Below, piece by piece: positions 27,863-35,544 of a DNA stretch of 64,000 nt. The notes under the pieces are model-generated. The model made no database searches and was not told where the DNA came from. It saw only the letters and a program-made list of their open reading frames with translations. A program made the position numbers and the translations under genes. Source of the stretch: Planococcus halocryophilus (lineage in GTDB: Bacteria; Bacillota; Bacilli; Bacillales_A; Planococcaceae); assembly GCF_001687585.2 (NCBI RefSeq), contig NZ_CP016537.2, forward strand, positions 1,522,001-1,586,000, written 5' to 3'. The first letter of the stretch is position 1. The number at the start of each line of letters is the position of its first letter.

Positions 27863-27960
27863 TGGACAGTATTTTTCGATTTTGGACAGTATTCGACTCG
27901 ATTTCGACAGTATTCTATCGAATTCGGACAGTATTTCACACAAATCCGACAGTATCTCCA
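27863..27960 (+). repeat. Five-copy tandem array with about 21-bp period
   Basis: The octamer GACAGTAT starts at 27865, 27885, 27906, 27927 and 27948, i.e. at intervals of 20, 21, 21 and 21 bp. The linkers are AT-rich and vary (for example TTTTCGATTTTG and CTATCGAATTCG). The spacing is two helical turns. In one frame it would code for a heptapeptide repeat of the type DSIxxxS, but no ribosome binding site or conserved start supports translation. Confidence 0.7.
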
Positions 27961-28004
27961 GTAAATGGGGAAAATCCGCCTGAACTAGGCGGCATTTCAT
28001 CGCT

Positions 28005-28088
28005 TTATAGCTTAGCAAACTCAGGATCTGCGACTTTTACTAATTGTTTGCCGAGATTCGTGCCTTTGAACAAGCTCAGGAGCATATC
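28005..28088 (-). pseudogene. Remnant of an MDR-family NADP-dependent oxidoreductase (C-terminal end)
   Basis: On the minus strand, after a TAG, the frame reads DMLLSLFKGTNLGKQLVKVA and ends DPEFAKL-stop. The GLF-GKN-GKQLVKV pattern is the typical C-terminal end of zinc-independent NADP-dependent oxidoreductases of the YfmJ/CurA type. Nothing upstream (28089-28230) extends the similarity, so only the last 27 codons remain. Recognition is from memory of the family and the fragment is short. Confidence 0.45.
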
Positions 28089-28232
28089 CTAGATGCTCCG
28101 AATCCTGAAATGAGTGGGGAAAAACCTTTTAATAGGTTACTTTTATTGTTAAGCGCACTAAGGAACTTCACTTTGATTGAAGTTAGAGTGTATACACCGT
28201 CTTTATTTTAATTAGACTTTTTCTGGAATCTG

Positions 28233-28272
28233 AAATGGCATCACCCTTTGTAGGGTGATGCCATTTTTTTAT
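28233..28272 (+). terminator. Palindromic terminator-like element B
   Basis: AAATGGCATCACCCT (28233-28247) pairs with AGGGTGATGCCATTT (28252-28266), followed on the plus strand by TTTTATTT. It is close to element A in sequence. It lies just past the yqzF stop on the minus strand, and may stop transcription from both sides. Confidence 0.7.
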
Positions 28273-28502
28273 TTCTGGAATCTTTTTGATACATTGCCTT
28301 TTTTTCGATCGCGGTTTAACAGGAAACCTGCAAAAAATCCAATACCGAGAACGACAAAAATAGTACCAAGCGTAAACTGAAGCCAAAGAGCGGGATAAGG
28401 CTCTAACAATTTATTGAATAAAGTATCGCGCATCAACTTAATACCATACGCCGCCATGATTCCAGGAATCAGCAAAATAATAAACGCCACAAGACGACCC
28501 AT
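28269..28502 (-). CDS. yqzF: DUF2627 membrane protein, YqzF type
   Basis: 77-residue protein with two membrane segments: MGRLVAFIILLIPGIMAAY and LQFTLGTIFVVLGIGFFAG, joined by IKLMRDTLFNKLLEPYPALW and ending in a basic tail NRDRKKG. Matches the DUF2627 family. The start at 28502 was chosen because AAGGATG lies eight bases upstream and the family begins with M(A/G)RL; the frame extends 17 codons further without similarity. Its location divergent from bkdR matches B. subtilis yqzF. Function unknown. Confidence 0.85.
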   Translation of the reverse strand: MGRLVAFIILLIPGIMAAYGIKLMRDTLFNKLLEPYPALWLQFTLGTIFVVLGIGFFAGFLLNRDRKKGNVSKRFQK

Positions 28503-28546
28503 ATTTCCACATCCTTCTGTATCTATTGTTTCCAATTCGGTTAAAG

Positions 28547-28575
28547 TTGTCAAGAAAACCTTCCTGATGTACGCT
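28547..28575 (+). promoter_or_regulatory. Candidate bkdR promoter
   Basis: TTGTCA (28547-28552) and TACGCT (28570-28575) with 17-bp spacing. The TGCAA-N4-TTGCA dyad follows at about +5 to +20 relative to the expected start, a repressor-like position. Confidence 0.4.
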
Positions 28576-28586
28576 TAAAACATTAA

Positions 28587-28600
28587 TGCAATTATTTGCA
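28587..28600 (+). promoter_or_regulatory. Putative BkdR-binding dyad before bkdR
   Basis: TGCAATTATTTGCA, a dyad of the form TGCAA-N4-TTGCA. The same form occurs before ptb at 30679-30692 and 30699-30712 (12 of 14 bases identical to the latter). Assignment to BkdR is an inference from shared occurrence. Confidence 0.5.
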
Positions 28601-28627
28601 TGACTGCAGAAAAGAGGATGAAATAAT

Positions 28628-30673
28628 ATGCAAAACGTGTTGATTGTTGGTGGTGGAGTTGGCGGGTCAGCTATATTAAACACACTCTTGGAATCAGATT
28701 ATTTACATGTGCGAGGTGTTGTCGATCTAACACTTGATGCCCCCGCAATTAAAACTGCACAATCTCATGGAATTTCCGTTGCGACTGATTTCCTGGAATT
28801 TAACGAAACAGAAATTGATATCGTATTTAACGTCACAGGAAGTGAGTTTCTCTATCAAGAGCTTAAAGAATACTTCCTAGAAAAAACGGTTATTATACCT
28901 GGTAGTCTTGCAAATGTATTAGTCAGGCTATTAGAAGAAAAAGAGCATTTTATCAGTCGTCTTAGTAAAGAAAGTCATCGAGAAAAGATAATACTTAACT
29001 CGATCGAAGAAGGCATGATTGGAATTGATAATACAAGTCATATTACTTTTATGAACAAAAGTGCCGCTAGAATGTTAGAAGTTACTGTTGAAGAAACAAT
29101 CGGCAAGCATATCCATGAGTTTATTTCATTAAGTGAATTGCCAAGAACTTATGAAACTGGCCGTGTTGAATTAAATAAAGAATTGCAATTGAGAAATGGT
29201 TCGAGAATTGTCACTTCTCGTTTTCCGATGATTGGAGACGATGGAAAAACAATCGGAGCATTTGCGGTATTTAAAGATATTACTGAAGTGGTTGCATTAG
29301 CAGAAGAAATCACGGACTTAAAAGAAATTCAGACGATGCTAGAGGCCATTATTCAATCGAGCGATGATGCCATATCGGTAGTTGATGAAAAAGGCAATGG
29401 ATTACTAGTTAATCCGGCGTATACACGAATTACTGGATTGCAGATGAAAGATGTTATCGGTCATCCAGCATCAGCTGATATTTCTGAAGGTGAGAGTATG
29501 CACTTAAAAGCATTGCAAACTCGAAAGCCAGTTCGGGGCGTCAACTTAAAAGTTGGACCAGCAAATCGAGAAGTCATTGTGAACGTGGCGCCGATTATTG
29601 TCGATAACAAATTGAAAGGCAGTGTCGGAGTTATTCATGATACAACAGAAATTCGCTCTTTAATGAAGGAATTAGACCGAGCGCGAAGCATTATTCGGAC
29701 ATTAGAATCCAAATATACGTTTGATGACATTATCGGATTGTCTTCAGAGATGCAATTATCTTTGCAACAAGCCAAACTTGCAGCCCAAACTTTGGTGACA
29801 GTTTTACTACGCGGTGAATCTGGAACGGGTAAAGAATTATTTGCTCATGCCATTCATAGTGCTAGTGAACGGAAATACAATAAGTTTGTTCGCGTTAACT
29901 GTGCTGCACTTTCTGAAGAGTTACTAGATAATGAACTTTTCGGTTACGAGGAAGGAACGATTCCAGGTAGTAGAACAGGAGAAAAGCGTGGTTTATTTGA
30001 AGAAGCGAATAATGGCAGTATTTTTTTAGATGAAATCGGTGAATTGTCAACAATGCTTCAAAGTAAATTATTGCGTGTATTGCAAGAGCATGAAACCTTG
30101 CGCATCGGTGGCAGTAAACCAATTCCTGTTAATGTTCGGGTTATAGCCTCTACAAATGCCAATATGGAAAAAGCATTGCTCGAAGGGAAATTTCGTGAAG
30201 ATCTTTATTATCGCTTAAACCGGATGCCGATCTTAATTCCCCCTTTGCGTAATCGGAAACAAGATATTCCGAGAATTACAGAACGCCTCTTATTAAAATT
30301 AAATCAAGAATACGGTCGTAGCGTTGAATCTATATCAGACAAAGCACTGCAATATTTACGCGTTTATGATTGGCCAGGAAATGTGCGAGAACTAGAGAAC
30401 GTTCTGAGCCGGTCGATGATTTTTATGCAAATGAATGATCGAGTGTTAACAGAAGAGCATATCCCGCTGAATATGTTGAAAGTGGCTGAAGCAAAAAACG
30501 AAGTGCTCATCCAGTCTTCGATGCCTTTGCAAGAACAATTGGATACAGTAGAGCGTGGAATTTTGCATCATGCGCTAAAGCAAGCAGGAGACAATAAATC
30601 GAAAACGGCTAAACAATTAGAGATTTCGCTTAGAACTTTGTATTACAAATTAGAGAAATATGGTTTAATGTGA
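28628..30673 (+). CDS. bkdR: BkdR-type PAS/AAA+ enhancer-binding regulator with decayed GAFTGA motif
   Basis: Regulator of the branched-chain keto-acid operon. Domain order: Rossmann-like N-terminus (VLIVGGGVGGSAILN), PAS domains (about 115-230 and 235-350), AAA+ domain (about 365-600) with Walker A GESGTGKE, Walker B IFLDEIGE and FREDLYYRLNR arginine finger, and a Fis-type helix-turn-helix at the end (DNKSKTAKQLEISLRTLYYKL). The loop that normally reads GAFTGA and contacts sigma-54 is GTIPGS at residues 443-448 (29954-29971). 681 residues, no frameshift. ATG 28628. Confidence 0.92.
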   Translation: MQNVLIVGGGVGGSAILNTLLESDYLHVRGVVDLTLDAPAIKTAQSHGISVATDFLEFNETEIDIVFNVTGSEFLYQELKEYFLEKTVIIPGSLANVLVRLLEEKEHFISRLSKESHREKIILNSIEEGMIGIDNTSHITFMNKSAARMLEVTVEETIGKHIHEFISLSELPRTYETGRVELNKELQLRNGSRIVTSRFPMIGDDGKTIGAFAVFKDITEVVALAEEITDLKEIQTMLEAIIQSSDDAISVVDEKGNGLLVNPAYTRITGLQMKDVIGHPASADISEGESMHLKALQTRKPVRGVNLKVGPANREVIVNVAPIIVDNKLKGSVGVIHDTTEIRSLMKELDRARSIIRTLESKYTFDDIIGLSSEMQLSLQQAKLAAQTLVTVLLRGESGTGKELFAHAIHSASERKYNKFVRVNCAALSEELLDNELFGYEEGTIPGSRTGEKRGLFEEANNGSIFLDEIGELSTMLQSKLLRVLQEHETLRIGGSKPIPVNVRVIASTNANMEKALLEGKFREDLYYRLNRMPILIPPLRNRKQDIPRITERLLLKLNQEYGRSVESISDKALQYLRVYDWPGNVRELENVLSRSMIFMQMNDRVLTEEHIPLNMLKVAEAKNEVLIQSSMPLQEQLDTVERGILHHALKQAGDNKSKTAKQLEISLRTLYYKLEKYGLM

Positions 30674-30678
30674 GATTT

Positions 30679-30712
30679 TGCAACATTTTGCAGGGTTTTG
30701 CAATAAATTGCA
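30679..30712 (+). promoter_or_regulatory. Array of TGCAA-N4-TTGCA dyads before ptb (putative BkdR operator)
   Basis: TTTTGCA recurs every 10 bp (30677, 30687, 30697), giving perfect half-site dyads TGCAACATTTTGCA (30679-30692) and TGCAATAAATTGCA (30699-30712), 20 bp apart, with a degenerate one between. They share the form seen before bkdR. The last repeat TTGCAA (30708-30713) could also act as a -35 hexamer, 18 bp from GAAAAT. Confidence 0.55.
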
Positions 30713-30735
30713 ATATTTCATGGCCGAAATCGAAA

Positions 30736-30749
30736 ATAAAACGCTTTCA
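30736..30749 (-). promoter_or_regulatory. cre-like site before ptb
   Basis: Minus-strand TGAAAGCGTTTTAT matches the CcpA consensus TGwAAnCGnTnwCA at 12 of 14 positions; the last two bases deviate. Carbon catabolite repression of ptb is possible but unproven. Confidence 0.3.
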
Positions 30750-30805
30750 TCCCTTATATATGGGGTTTCGTTCTGTTTTAATTAAGAAGAATGAGGTGAG
30801 CAACA

Positions 30806-31714
30806 TTGGCCACATTAAAGCAGTTAATCGAAAATATCCCGAGCGGAACAAATCATACTGTTGCAGTTGCGGCAGCAGCTGATTTGTTTGTGCTTGAAGC
30901 AATTAGTATGGCTGTAGAACGGAAAATGGCGTACTTTCGATTATACGACGATGAGAATGCAGTGACGAACATGATAAAGCAAAATTTTCCTCAATTGCTC
31001 AATCACCCAGATATTGTGCTCTGTCATGTCAGCAGTCAAGAATCTGCTGCTAAAGCAGCTGTTATTTCCGTATTCAAGAAAGAAAGCGATATCTTGATGA
31101 AGGGTCAACTCGCAACCGCTGTGCTATTAAAAGCAGTATTAAATCGAGATTACGGCTTGCGGACAGGTTCAGTTATGTCCCACGTTGCTGCATTTGAAGT
31201 AGCTGGATTTGATCGACTCATTTTTGTGACAGATGCAGGAATGAATATCAGTCCTGATTTATCACAGAAAGTACAGATTATCGAAAACGCTGTTCAAATT
31301 GCTCGTTCAATCGGTATTAAAAAACCGATTGTCGCACCTTTAGCAGGTGTGGAAGTAATTAATCCGAATATGCAAGCAACGCTTGATGCTGCAGCACTTA
31401 CCGCCATGAATCAACGCGGGCAAATCAAAAATTGTATAGTAGATGGGCCCTTTGCTCTCGACAATGCAATATCCATTGATGCAGCCAAAAACAAACGCAT
31501 TGCAGGAAAAAATGCCGGAAAAGCCGACATCCTGCTCGTTCCATCTATTGAATCAGGCAACATTTTGTATAAATCACTGGTATTTTTTGCAAATGCCAAA
31601 GTGGGCAGTATCGTAACAGGTGCAAAAGCGCCTATCGTTTTATCATCACGTGCTGACAGTGCCGAAAGTAAATTGTATTCACTGGCTTTGGCCATTTATT
31701 CATCACTAAATTAG
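30806..31714 (+). CDS. ptb: Phosphate butyryltransferase-type acyltransferase
   Basis: Transfers the acyl group of isobutyryl-, isovaleryl- or 2-methylbutyryl-CoA to phosphate, working with buk to recover ATP. PTA/PTB family features: ILMKGQLATAVLLKAVLN, TDAGMNISPDLSQKV, and the C-terminal DILLVPSIESGNILYKSL with GAKAPIVLSSRADSAESK. 302 residues. TTG start at 30806 after GAGGTGAGC. First gene of the bkd operon. Confidence 0.93.
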   Translation: MATLKQLIENIPSGTNHTVAVAAAADLFVLEAISMAVERKMAYFRLYDDENAVTNMIKQNFPQLLNHPDIVLCHVSSQESAAKAAVISVFKKESDILMKGQLATAVLLKAVLNRDYGLRTGSVMSHVAAFEVAGFDRLIFVTDAGMNISPDLSQKVQIIENAVQIARSIGIKKPIVAPLAGVEVINPNMQATLDAAALTAMNQRGQIKNCIVDGPFALDNAISIDAAKNKRIAGKNAGKADILLVPSIESGNILYKSLVFFANAKVGSIVTGAKAPIVLSSRADSAESKLYSLALAIYSSLN

Positions 31715-31739
31715 GAATTATTATTAGGGGGAATTAACA

Positions 31740-32834
31740 ATGGAAATATTTAAAAAAATGGAAGAACACGACTACGAACAATTAGTATTTTGCCAAGATA
31801 AAAGTTCAGGACTTAAAGCAATCATTTGCATTCACGATACTACTCTAGGGCCAGCACTTGGCGGAACGCGTATGTGGAATTATGCAACAGAAGAAGAAGC
31901 AATTGAAGATGCGATTCGTTTAGGTCGCGGAATGACTTATAAAAATGCTGCAGCAGGTCTTAACTTAGGTGGCGGTAAAACAGTTATTATCGGAGATCCA
32001 CTAAAAGACAAAAACGAAGAAATGTTCCGTGCATTTGGTCGCTTTATCCAAGGATTAAATGGTCGTTACATAACTGCTGAAGATGTTGGAACAACAGTTG
32101 CTGATATGGATTTAATCCATGATGAAACTGATTTTGTTACAGGAATTTCACCGGCATTTGGTTCTTCAGGTAACCCATCACCAGTAACAGCTTACGGCGC
32201 TTATATCGGGATGAAAGCTGCTGCTTTAGAAGCATTTGGCGATGATTCTCTAGAAGGCAAAACTGTAGCAGTTCAAGGTGTTGGTAACGTTGCTTACCCA
32301 CTTTGCGAATACCTTCATAAAGAAGGCGCGAAGTTAATTGTCACAGATATTAATGAAGCTGCAGTAAAACGTGCAGTAGAAGCATTTGGAGCGACAGCAG
32401 TTGCACCAAATGATATTTATTCGCAGGAAGCGGATATTTTCGCACCATGTGCAATGGGCGCTATTATTAACGACGTAACAATTCCTCAATTGAAAGTTAA
32501 AGTTGTTGCAGGATCTGCAAACAACCAATTAAAAGAACAACGTCACGGCGATGAATTAGAAGCTCGCGGAATTGTTTATGCACCTGACTTTGTTATCAAC
32601 TCAGGCGGTGTTATTAACGTAGCTGATGAATTATACGGATACAACAACGAACGTGCGATGAAACGCGTTGAAACAATTTACGACAGCATTACGAAAATTT
32701 TTGCTATCGCTAAACGCGATAACATCCCAAGTTATATCGCTGCAGACCGTATGGCTGAAGAACGCATTGAACGCGTACGCAAATCAAGATCTCAATTCTT
32801 AAGAAACGAACATAATATTTTAAGCAGAAGATAA
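31740..32834 (+). CDS. bcd: Leucine/branched-chain amino acid dehydrogenase
   Basis: NAD-dependent oxidative deamination of Leu, Val and Ile to their 2-keto acids. Glu/Leu/Phe/Val dehydrogenase family: LGGTRMWNY, catalytic lysine in [28 protein letters not shown], and the NAD-binding [17 protein letters not shown]. 364 residues, as expected. ATG 31740 after AGGGGGAATTAAC. Its product feeds the keto-acid dehydrogenase encoded downstream. Confidence 0.96.
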   Translation: MEIFKKMEEHDYEQLVFCQDKSSGLKAIICIHDTTLGPALGGTRMWNYATEEEAIEDAIRLGRGMTYKNAAAGLNLGGGKTVIIGDPLKDKNEEMFRAFGRFIQGLNGRYITAEDVGTTVADMDLIHDETDFVTGISPAFGSSGNPSPVTAYGAYIGMKAAALEAFGDDSLEGKTVAVQGVGNVAYPLCEYLHKEGAKLIVTDINEAAVKRAVEAFGATAVAPNDIYSQEADIFAPCAMGAIINDVTIPQLKVKVVAGSANNQLKEQRHGDELEARGIVYAPDFVINSGGVINVADELYGYNNERAMKRVETIYDSITKIFAIAKRDNIPSYIAADRMAEERIERVRKSRSQFLRNEHNILSRR

Positions 32835-32898
32835 AAGACCAAACCGCGATATGGAATCTTTTTCATGCCGCTTTAGCCGTACTCGGCTTGGCCTCTGT

Positions 32899-32929
32899 AA
32901 GAAGTCAGGCATAGTACGCCTGGCTTCTT
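32899..32929 (+). other. Intra-operon hairpin between bcd and buk
   Basis: AAGAAGTCAGGC (32899-32910) pairs with GCCTGGCTTCTT (32918-32929), one G-U pair, without a following T-run. It may be a processing or stability element or a partial attenuator in the 156-bp bcd-buk gap. Confidence 0.5.
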
Positions 32930-32990
32930 GCTTTGTGTAGCGGAAATATGGGTTGCAAACTCGATCAATAAAGCGAAAGGGGGGAAGGAT

Positions 32991-34073
32991 GTGCAAAGAC
33001 AATTAAATCGTATCTTAGTCATTAATCCGGCCTCCACTTCGACTAAAATTGGAGTTTTTGACAACGATCTTTTGATTATGGAAAAAACCATACAGCATAC
33101 TTTGAATGAGTTAAGCGCATTTTCGAGCATTGCTGATCAGCATTTATTTAGAAAAAAAACCATTTTAGAGTCTTTAGACGAAGAAGGCATGAATATTTCT
33201 AATTTAGCTGCGGTTTGTGGTAGAGGGGGCTTATTGCGCCCGATTGAAGGTGGAACTTACGAAGTAAATGCTGAAATGATAGAAGATTTGCGGGTAGGTT
33301 ATTCCGGGCAGCATGCGTCTAATTTAGGTGGTATTGTTGCACATGAAATTGCAGATGCTTTGAATATACCTGCATTTATTGTGGATCCGGTCGTTGTGGA
33401 TGAATTAGATCCCGTTGCACGTATTTCGGGATTTTCATCGATTGAACGAAAATCTATTTTCCATGCACTCAATCAAAAGGCAGTAGCACGACATTATGCC
33501 AAAAAAGTTGGCTGTTCATATGAAGATGTCAACTTAATTGTCGCTCATATGGGTTCTGGAATAACAGTTGGTGTTCATCAAAGTGGCCGTGTGATTGATG
33601 TCAATAACGGTTTACATGGTGATGGTCCATTTAGTCTTGAACGAGCAGGAACTGTGCCGGCAGGCGATTTGGTGGAATTATGTTTTTCAGGACAATTTAG
33701 TCGTCATGAAATTTTAAAAAAACTAGTCAAAAATAGTGGACTGGTTGCGTATCTTGAAACAAATGATGTTGTTAAAGTGGAAAAGCGAATTTTAGCAGGC
33801 GATAAAATAGCAGCGTTAATTTATCAGGCAATGGCTTATCAAATTGCAAAAGAAATTGGAGCAGCTAGTGCTGTTTTAAAAGGTCAAGTGGATGCAATTA
33901 TTTTAACAGGTGGCTTGGCTCACGGTAATAGCTTTGTAGAAGCGATATCTGAACGGGTTAGTTGGATTGCTGATATTGAAATCCAGCCCGGCGAAAATGA
34001 GCTTCAAGCTTTAGCAGAAGGTGCAGCTAGAGTGTTGAACGGAGAAGAACAAGTTCAGACTTATTCATTTTAA
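32991..34073 (+). CDS. buk: Butyrate kinase
   Basis: Converts acyl phosphate from Ptb to the free short-chain acid with ATP formation. Acetokinase family: [16 protein letters not shown] at the N-terminus, [20 protein letters not shown], and the C-terminal ILTGGLAHG. About 360 residues from GTG 32991 (MQRQLNRIL), preceded by AAAGGGGGGAAGG; upstream frame to 32928 is non-coding. Coupled with ptb, it recovers ATP from branched-chain keto-acid oxidation. Confidence 0.94.
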   Translation: MQRQLNRILVINPASTSTKIGVFDNDLLIMEKTIQHTLNELSAFSSIADQHLFRKKTILESLDEEGMNISNLAAVCGRGGLLRPIEGGTYEVNAEMIEDLRVGYSGQHASNLGGIVAHEIADALNIPAFIVDPVVVDELDPVARISGFSSIERKSIFHALNQKAVARHYAKKVGCSYEDVNLIVAHMGSGITVGVHQSGRVIDVNNGLHGDGPFSLERAGTVPAGDLVELCFSGQFSRHEILKKLVKNSGLVAYLETNDVVKVEKRILAGDKIAALIYQAMAYQIAKEIGAASAVLKGQVDAIILTGGLAHGNSFVEAISERVSWIADIEIQPGENELQALAEGAARVLNGEEQVQTYSF

Positions 34074-34103
34074 ACAATGAAATCGATAAAGGAGGATAAA
34101 TCT

Positions 34104-35531
34104 ATGGCTCAAAATTATGATGTTGTCATTTTAGGTGGCGGAACAGGCGGTTACGTTGCAGCGATTCGCTCAGCGCAACTTGGATTAAAAACGGCAATCG
34201 TCGAAAAAAGTGAACTAGGTGGAACATGCTTACATAGAGGCTGTATTCCAAGTAAAGCTTTACTTCGAAGTGCTGAAGTATATTCAACAACAAAAAATCA
34301 CGCTGCTGATTTTGGCGTTCAAACTGGGGATGTCACGTTGGATTTTTCACGTGTCCAACAGCGTAAACAAGGCATTGTAGATCAATTACATGCAGGTGTG
34401 CAAGGATTAATGAAAAAAGGGAAAATTGATGTGTATGAAGGCATCGGAAGAATTCTCGGACCATCAATTTTCTCGCCAAACGCTGGAACCATTTCAGTAG
34501 AAATGAAGAACGGCGAAGAAAATGAAATGTTGATTCCAAGCAATGTTATTATTGCAACAGGATCGCGCCCACGCACGTTGCCAGGCTTAACCATTGACGG
34601 AGAATTCGTTATGACTTCAGATGAAGCATTGAAAATGGAAACTTTGCCACAATCTATTTTAATTGTTGGTGGGGGCGTTATCGGAATCGAATGGGCATCG
34701 ATGCTTAATGATTTCGGTGTTGACGTAACTGTTATTGAATATGCAGACCGCATTATTCCGACAGAAGACAAAGACATTTCTAAAGAAATGCTTAAACTTT
34801 TGAAGAAAAAAGGCATTAAGTTTGCAACAAGTGCAAAAGTAATGGCAGATACTTTGGAAACAGGCGAAAATGGTGTAACGATTCAAGCAGAAATCAACGG
34901 TAAAAATGAAAGTTTTTCTGCTGAAAAAATGCTGGTTTCTGTAGGCCGTCAAGCAAATGTTGAAAATATTGGCATTGAAAATACAGATATTATCGTTGAA
35001 AAAGGATTTATTCAAGTGAAAAAGTCATTCCAGACGAAAGAGTCTCATATTTACGCAATCGGTGATGTCATTGGTGGCCTACAATTGGCGCACGTTGCTT
35101 CACACGAAGGCATCACAGCTATTGAACATATTAAAGGCAATAATCCGCATGCCATGAATTATGACTTAGTGTCACGCTGCATTTATTCAAATCCAGAAGC
35201 AGCGAGTGTTGGTATTACTGAAGATCAAGCAAAAGAAAAAGGACACGATGTTAAAGTCGGTAAGTTTTCTTTTAAAGCGATCGGTAAAGCATTAGTATAC
35301 GGGGAATCTGACGGTTTTGTTAAAATCATTGCAGACAAAGAAACAAACGATATTCTTGGTGTGCATATGATTGGTCCGCACGTAACAGATATGATTTCAG
35401 AAGCTGGTCTTGCGATGGTTCTAGATGCAACTCCATGGGAAATCGCAGAAACAATCCATCCGCACCCGACACTTTCAGAAGTAATGGGCGAAGCGGCATT
35501 AGCAGTTGACGGAAAAGCAATCCATAGTTAA
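34104..35531 (+). CDS. lpdV: Dihydrolipoyl dehydrogenase (E3) of the branched-chain keto-acid dehydrogenase
   Basis: Flavoprotein that re-oxidises dihydrolipoyl-E2 with NAD. FAD-binding VILGGGTGGYVAAIRSAQLG, redox disulfide GGTCLHRGCIPSKALL, NAD-binding ILIVGGGVIGIEWASML, and the C-terminal HPHPTLSEV active-site histidine. 475 residues from ATG 34104 after AAAGGAGG. Part of the bkd operon, with its own E1 and E2 genes following. Confidence 0.97.
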   Translation: MAQNYDVVILGGGTGGYVAAIRSAQLGLKTAIVEKSELGGTCLHRGCIPSKALLRSAEVYSTTKNHAADFGVQTGDVTLDFSRVQQRKQGIVDQLHAGVQGLMKKGKIDVYEGIGRILGPSIFSPNAGTISVEMKNGEENEMLIPSNVIIATGSRPRTLPGLTIDGEFVMTSDEALKMETLPQSILIVGGGVIGIEWASMLNDFGVDVTVIEYADRIIPTEDKDISKEMLKLLKKKGIKFATSAKVMADTLETGENGVTIQAEINGKNESFSAEKMLVSVGRQANVENIGIENTDIIVEKGFIQVKKSFQTKESHIYAIGDVIGGLQLAHVASHEGITAIEHIKGNNPHAMNYDLVSRCIYSNPEAASVGITEDQAKEKGHDVKVGKFSFKAIGKALVYGESDGFVKIIADKETNDILGVHMIGPHVTDMISEAGLAMVLDATPWEIAETIHPHPTLSEVMGEAALAVDGKAIHS

Positions 35532-35544
35532 AGGAGGAAATACA

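Larger units (their letters stand above)
27713..28268. other. Gene-poor interval: repeat array, small hairpin, gene remnant
   Basis: No intact gene was recognised. The stretch contains the 21-bp-period array (27863-27960), a short hairpin CCGCCT/AGGCGG (27976-27992) without a T-run, a minus-strand oxidoreductase remnant (28005-28088), an imperfect hairpin AACTTCA/TGAAGTT near 28160, and palindrome B (28233-28266). Open frames crossing the array exist only because its period is a multiple of three. Confidence 0.6.

Noticed and set aside
27863..27960. CRISPR-like array
   Set aside because: The repeated unit is 8 bp with about 13-bp linkers and no cas genes; far from CRISPR repeat-spacer dimensions.
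27675..28092. Overlapping 60-107 codon frames across the 21-bp array, on both strands
   Set aside because: They are open because of the repeat period; no ribosome binding sites, different lengths in each frame, no family likeness.
30806..30822. Sigma-54-like TGGCC-N8-GCA pattern at the ptb start
   Set aside because: It fits GG-N10-GC but lies inside the ptb coding region, so the transcript would start after the start codon; the -12 part (AAAGCA) is also poor.
30806..30822. Mobile element or prophage around the toxin or repeats
   Set aside because: No transposase, integrase, att-like repeats or phage genes were seen anywhere in the window.
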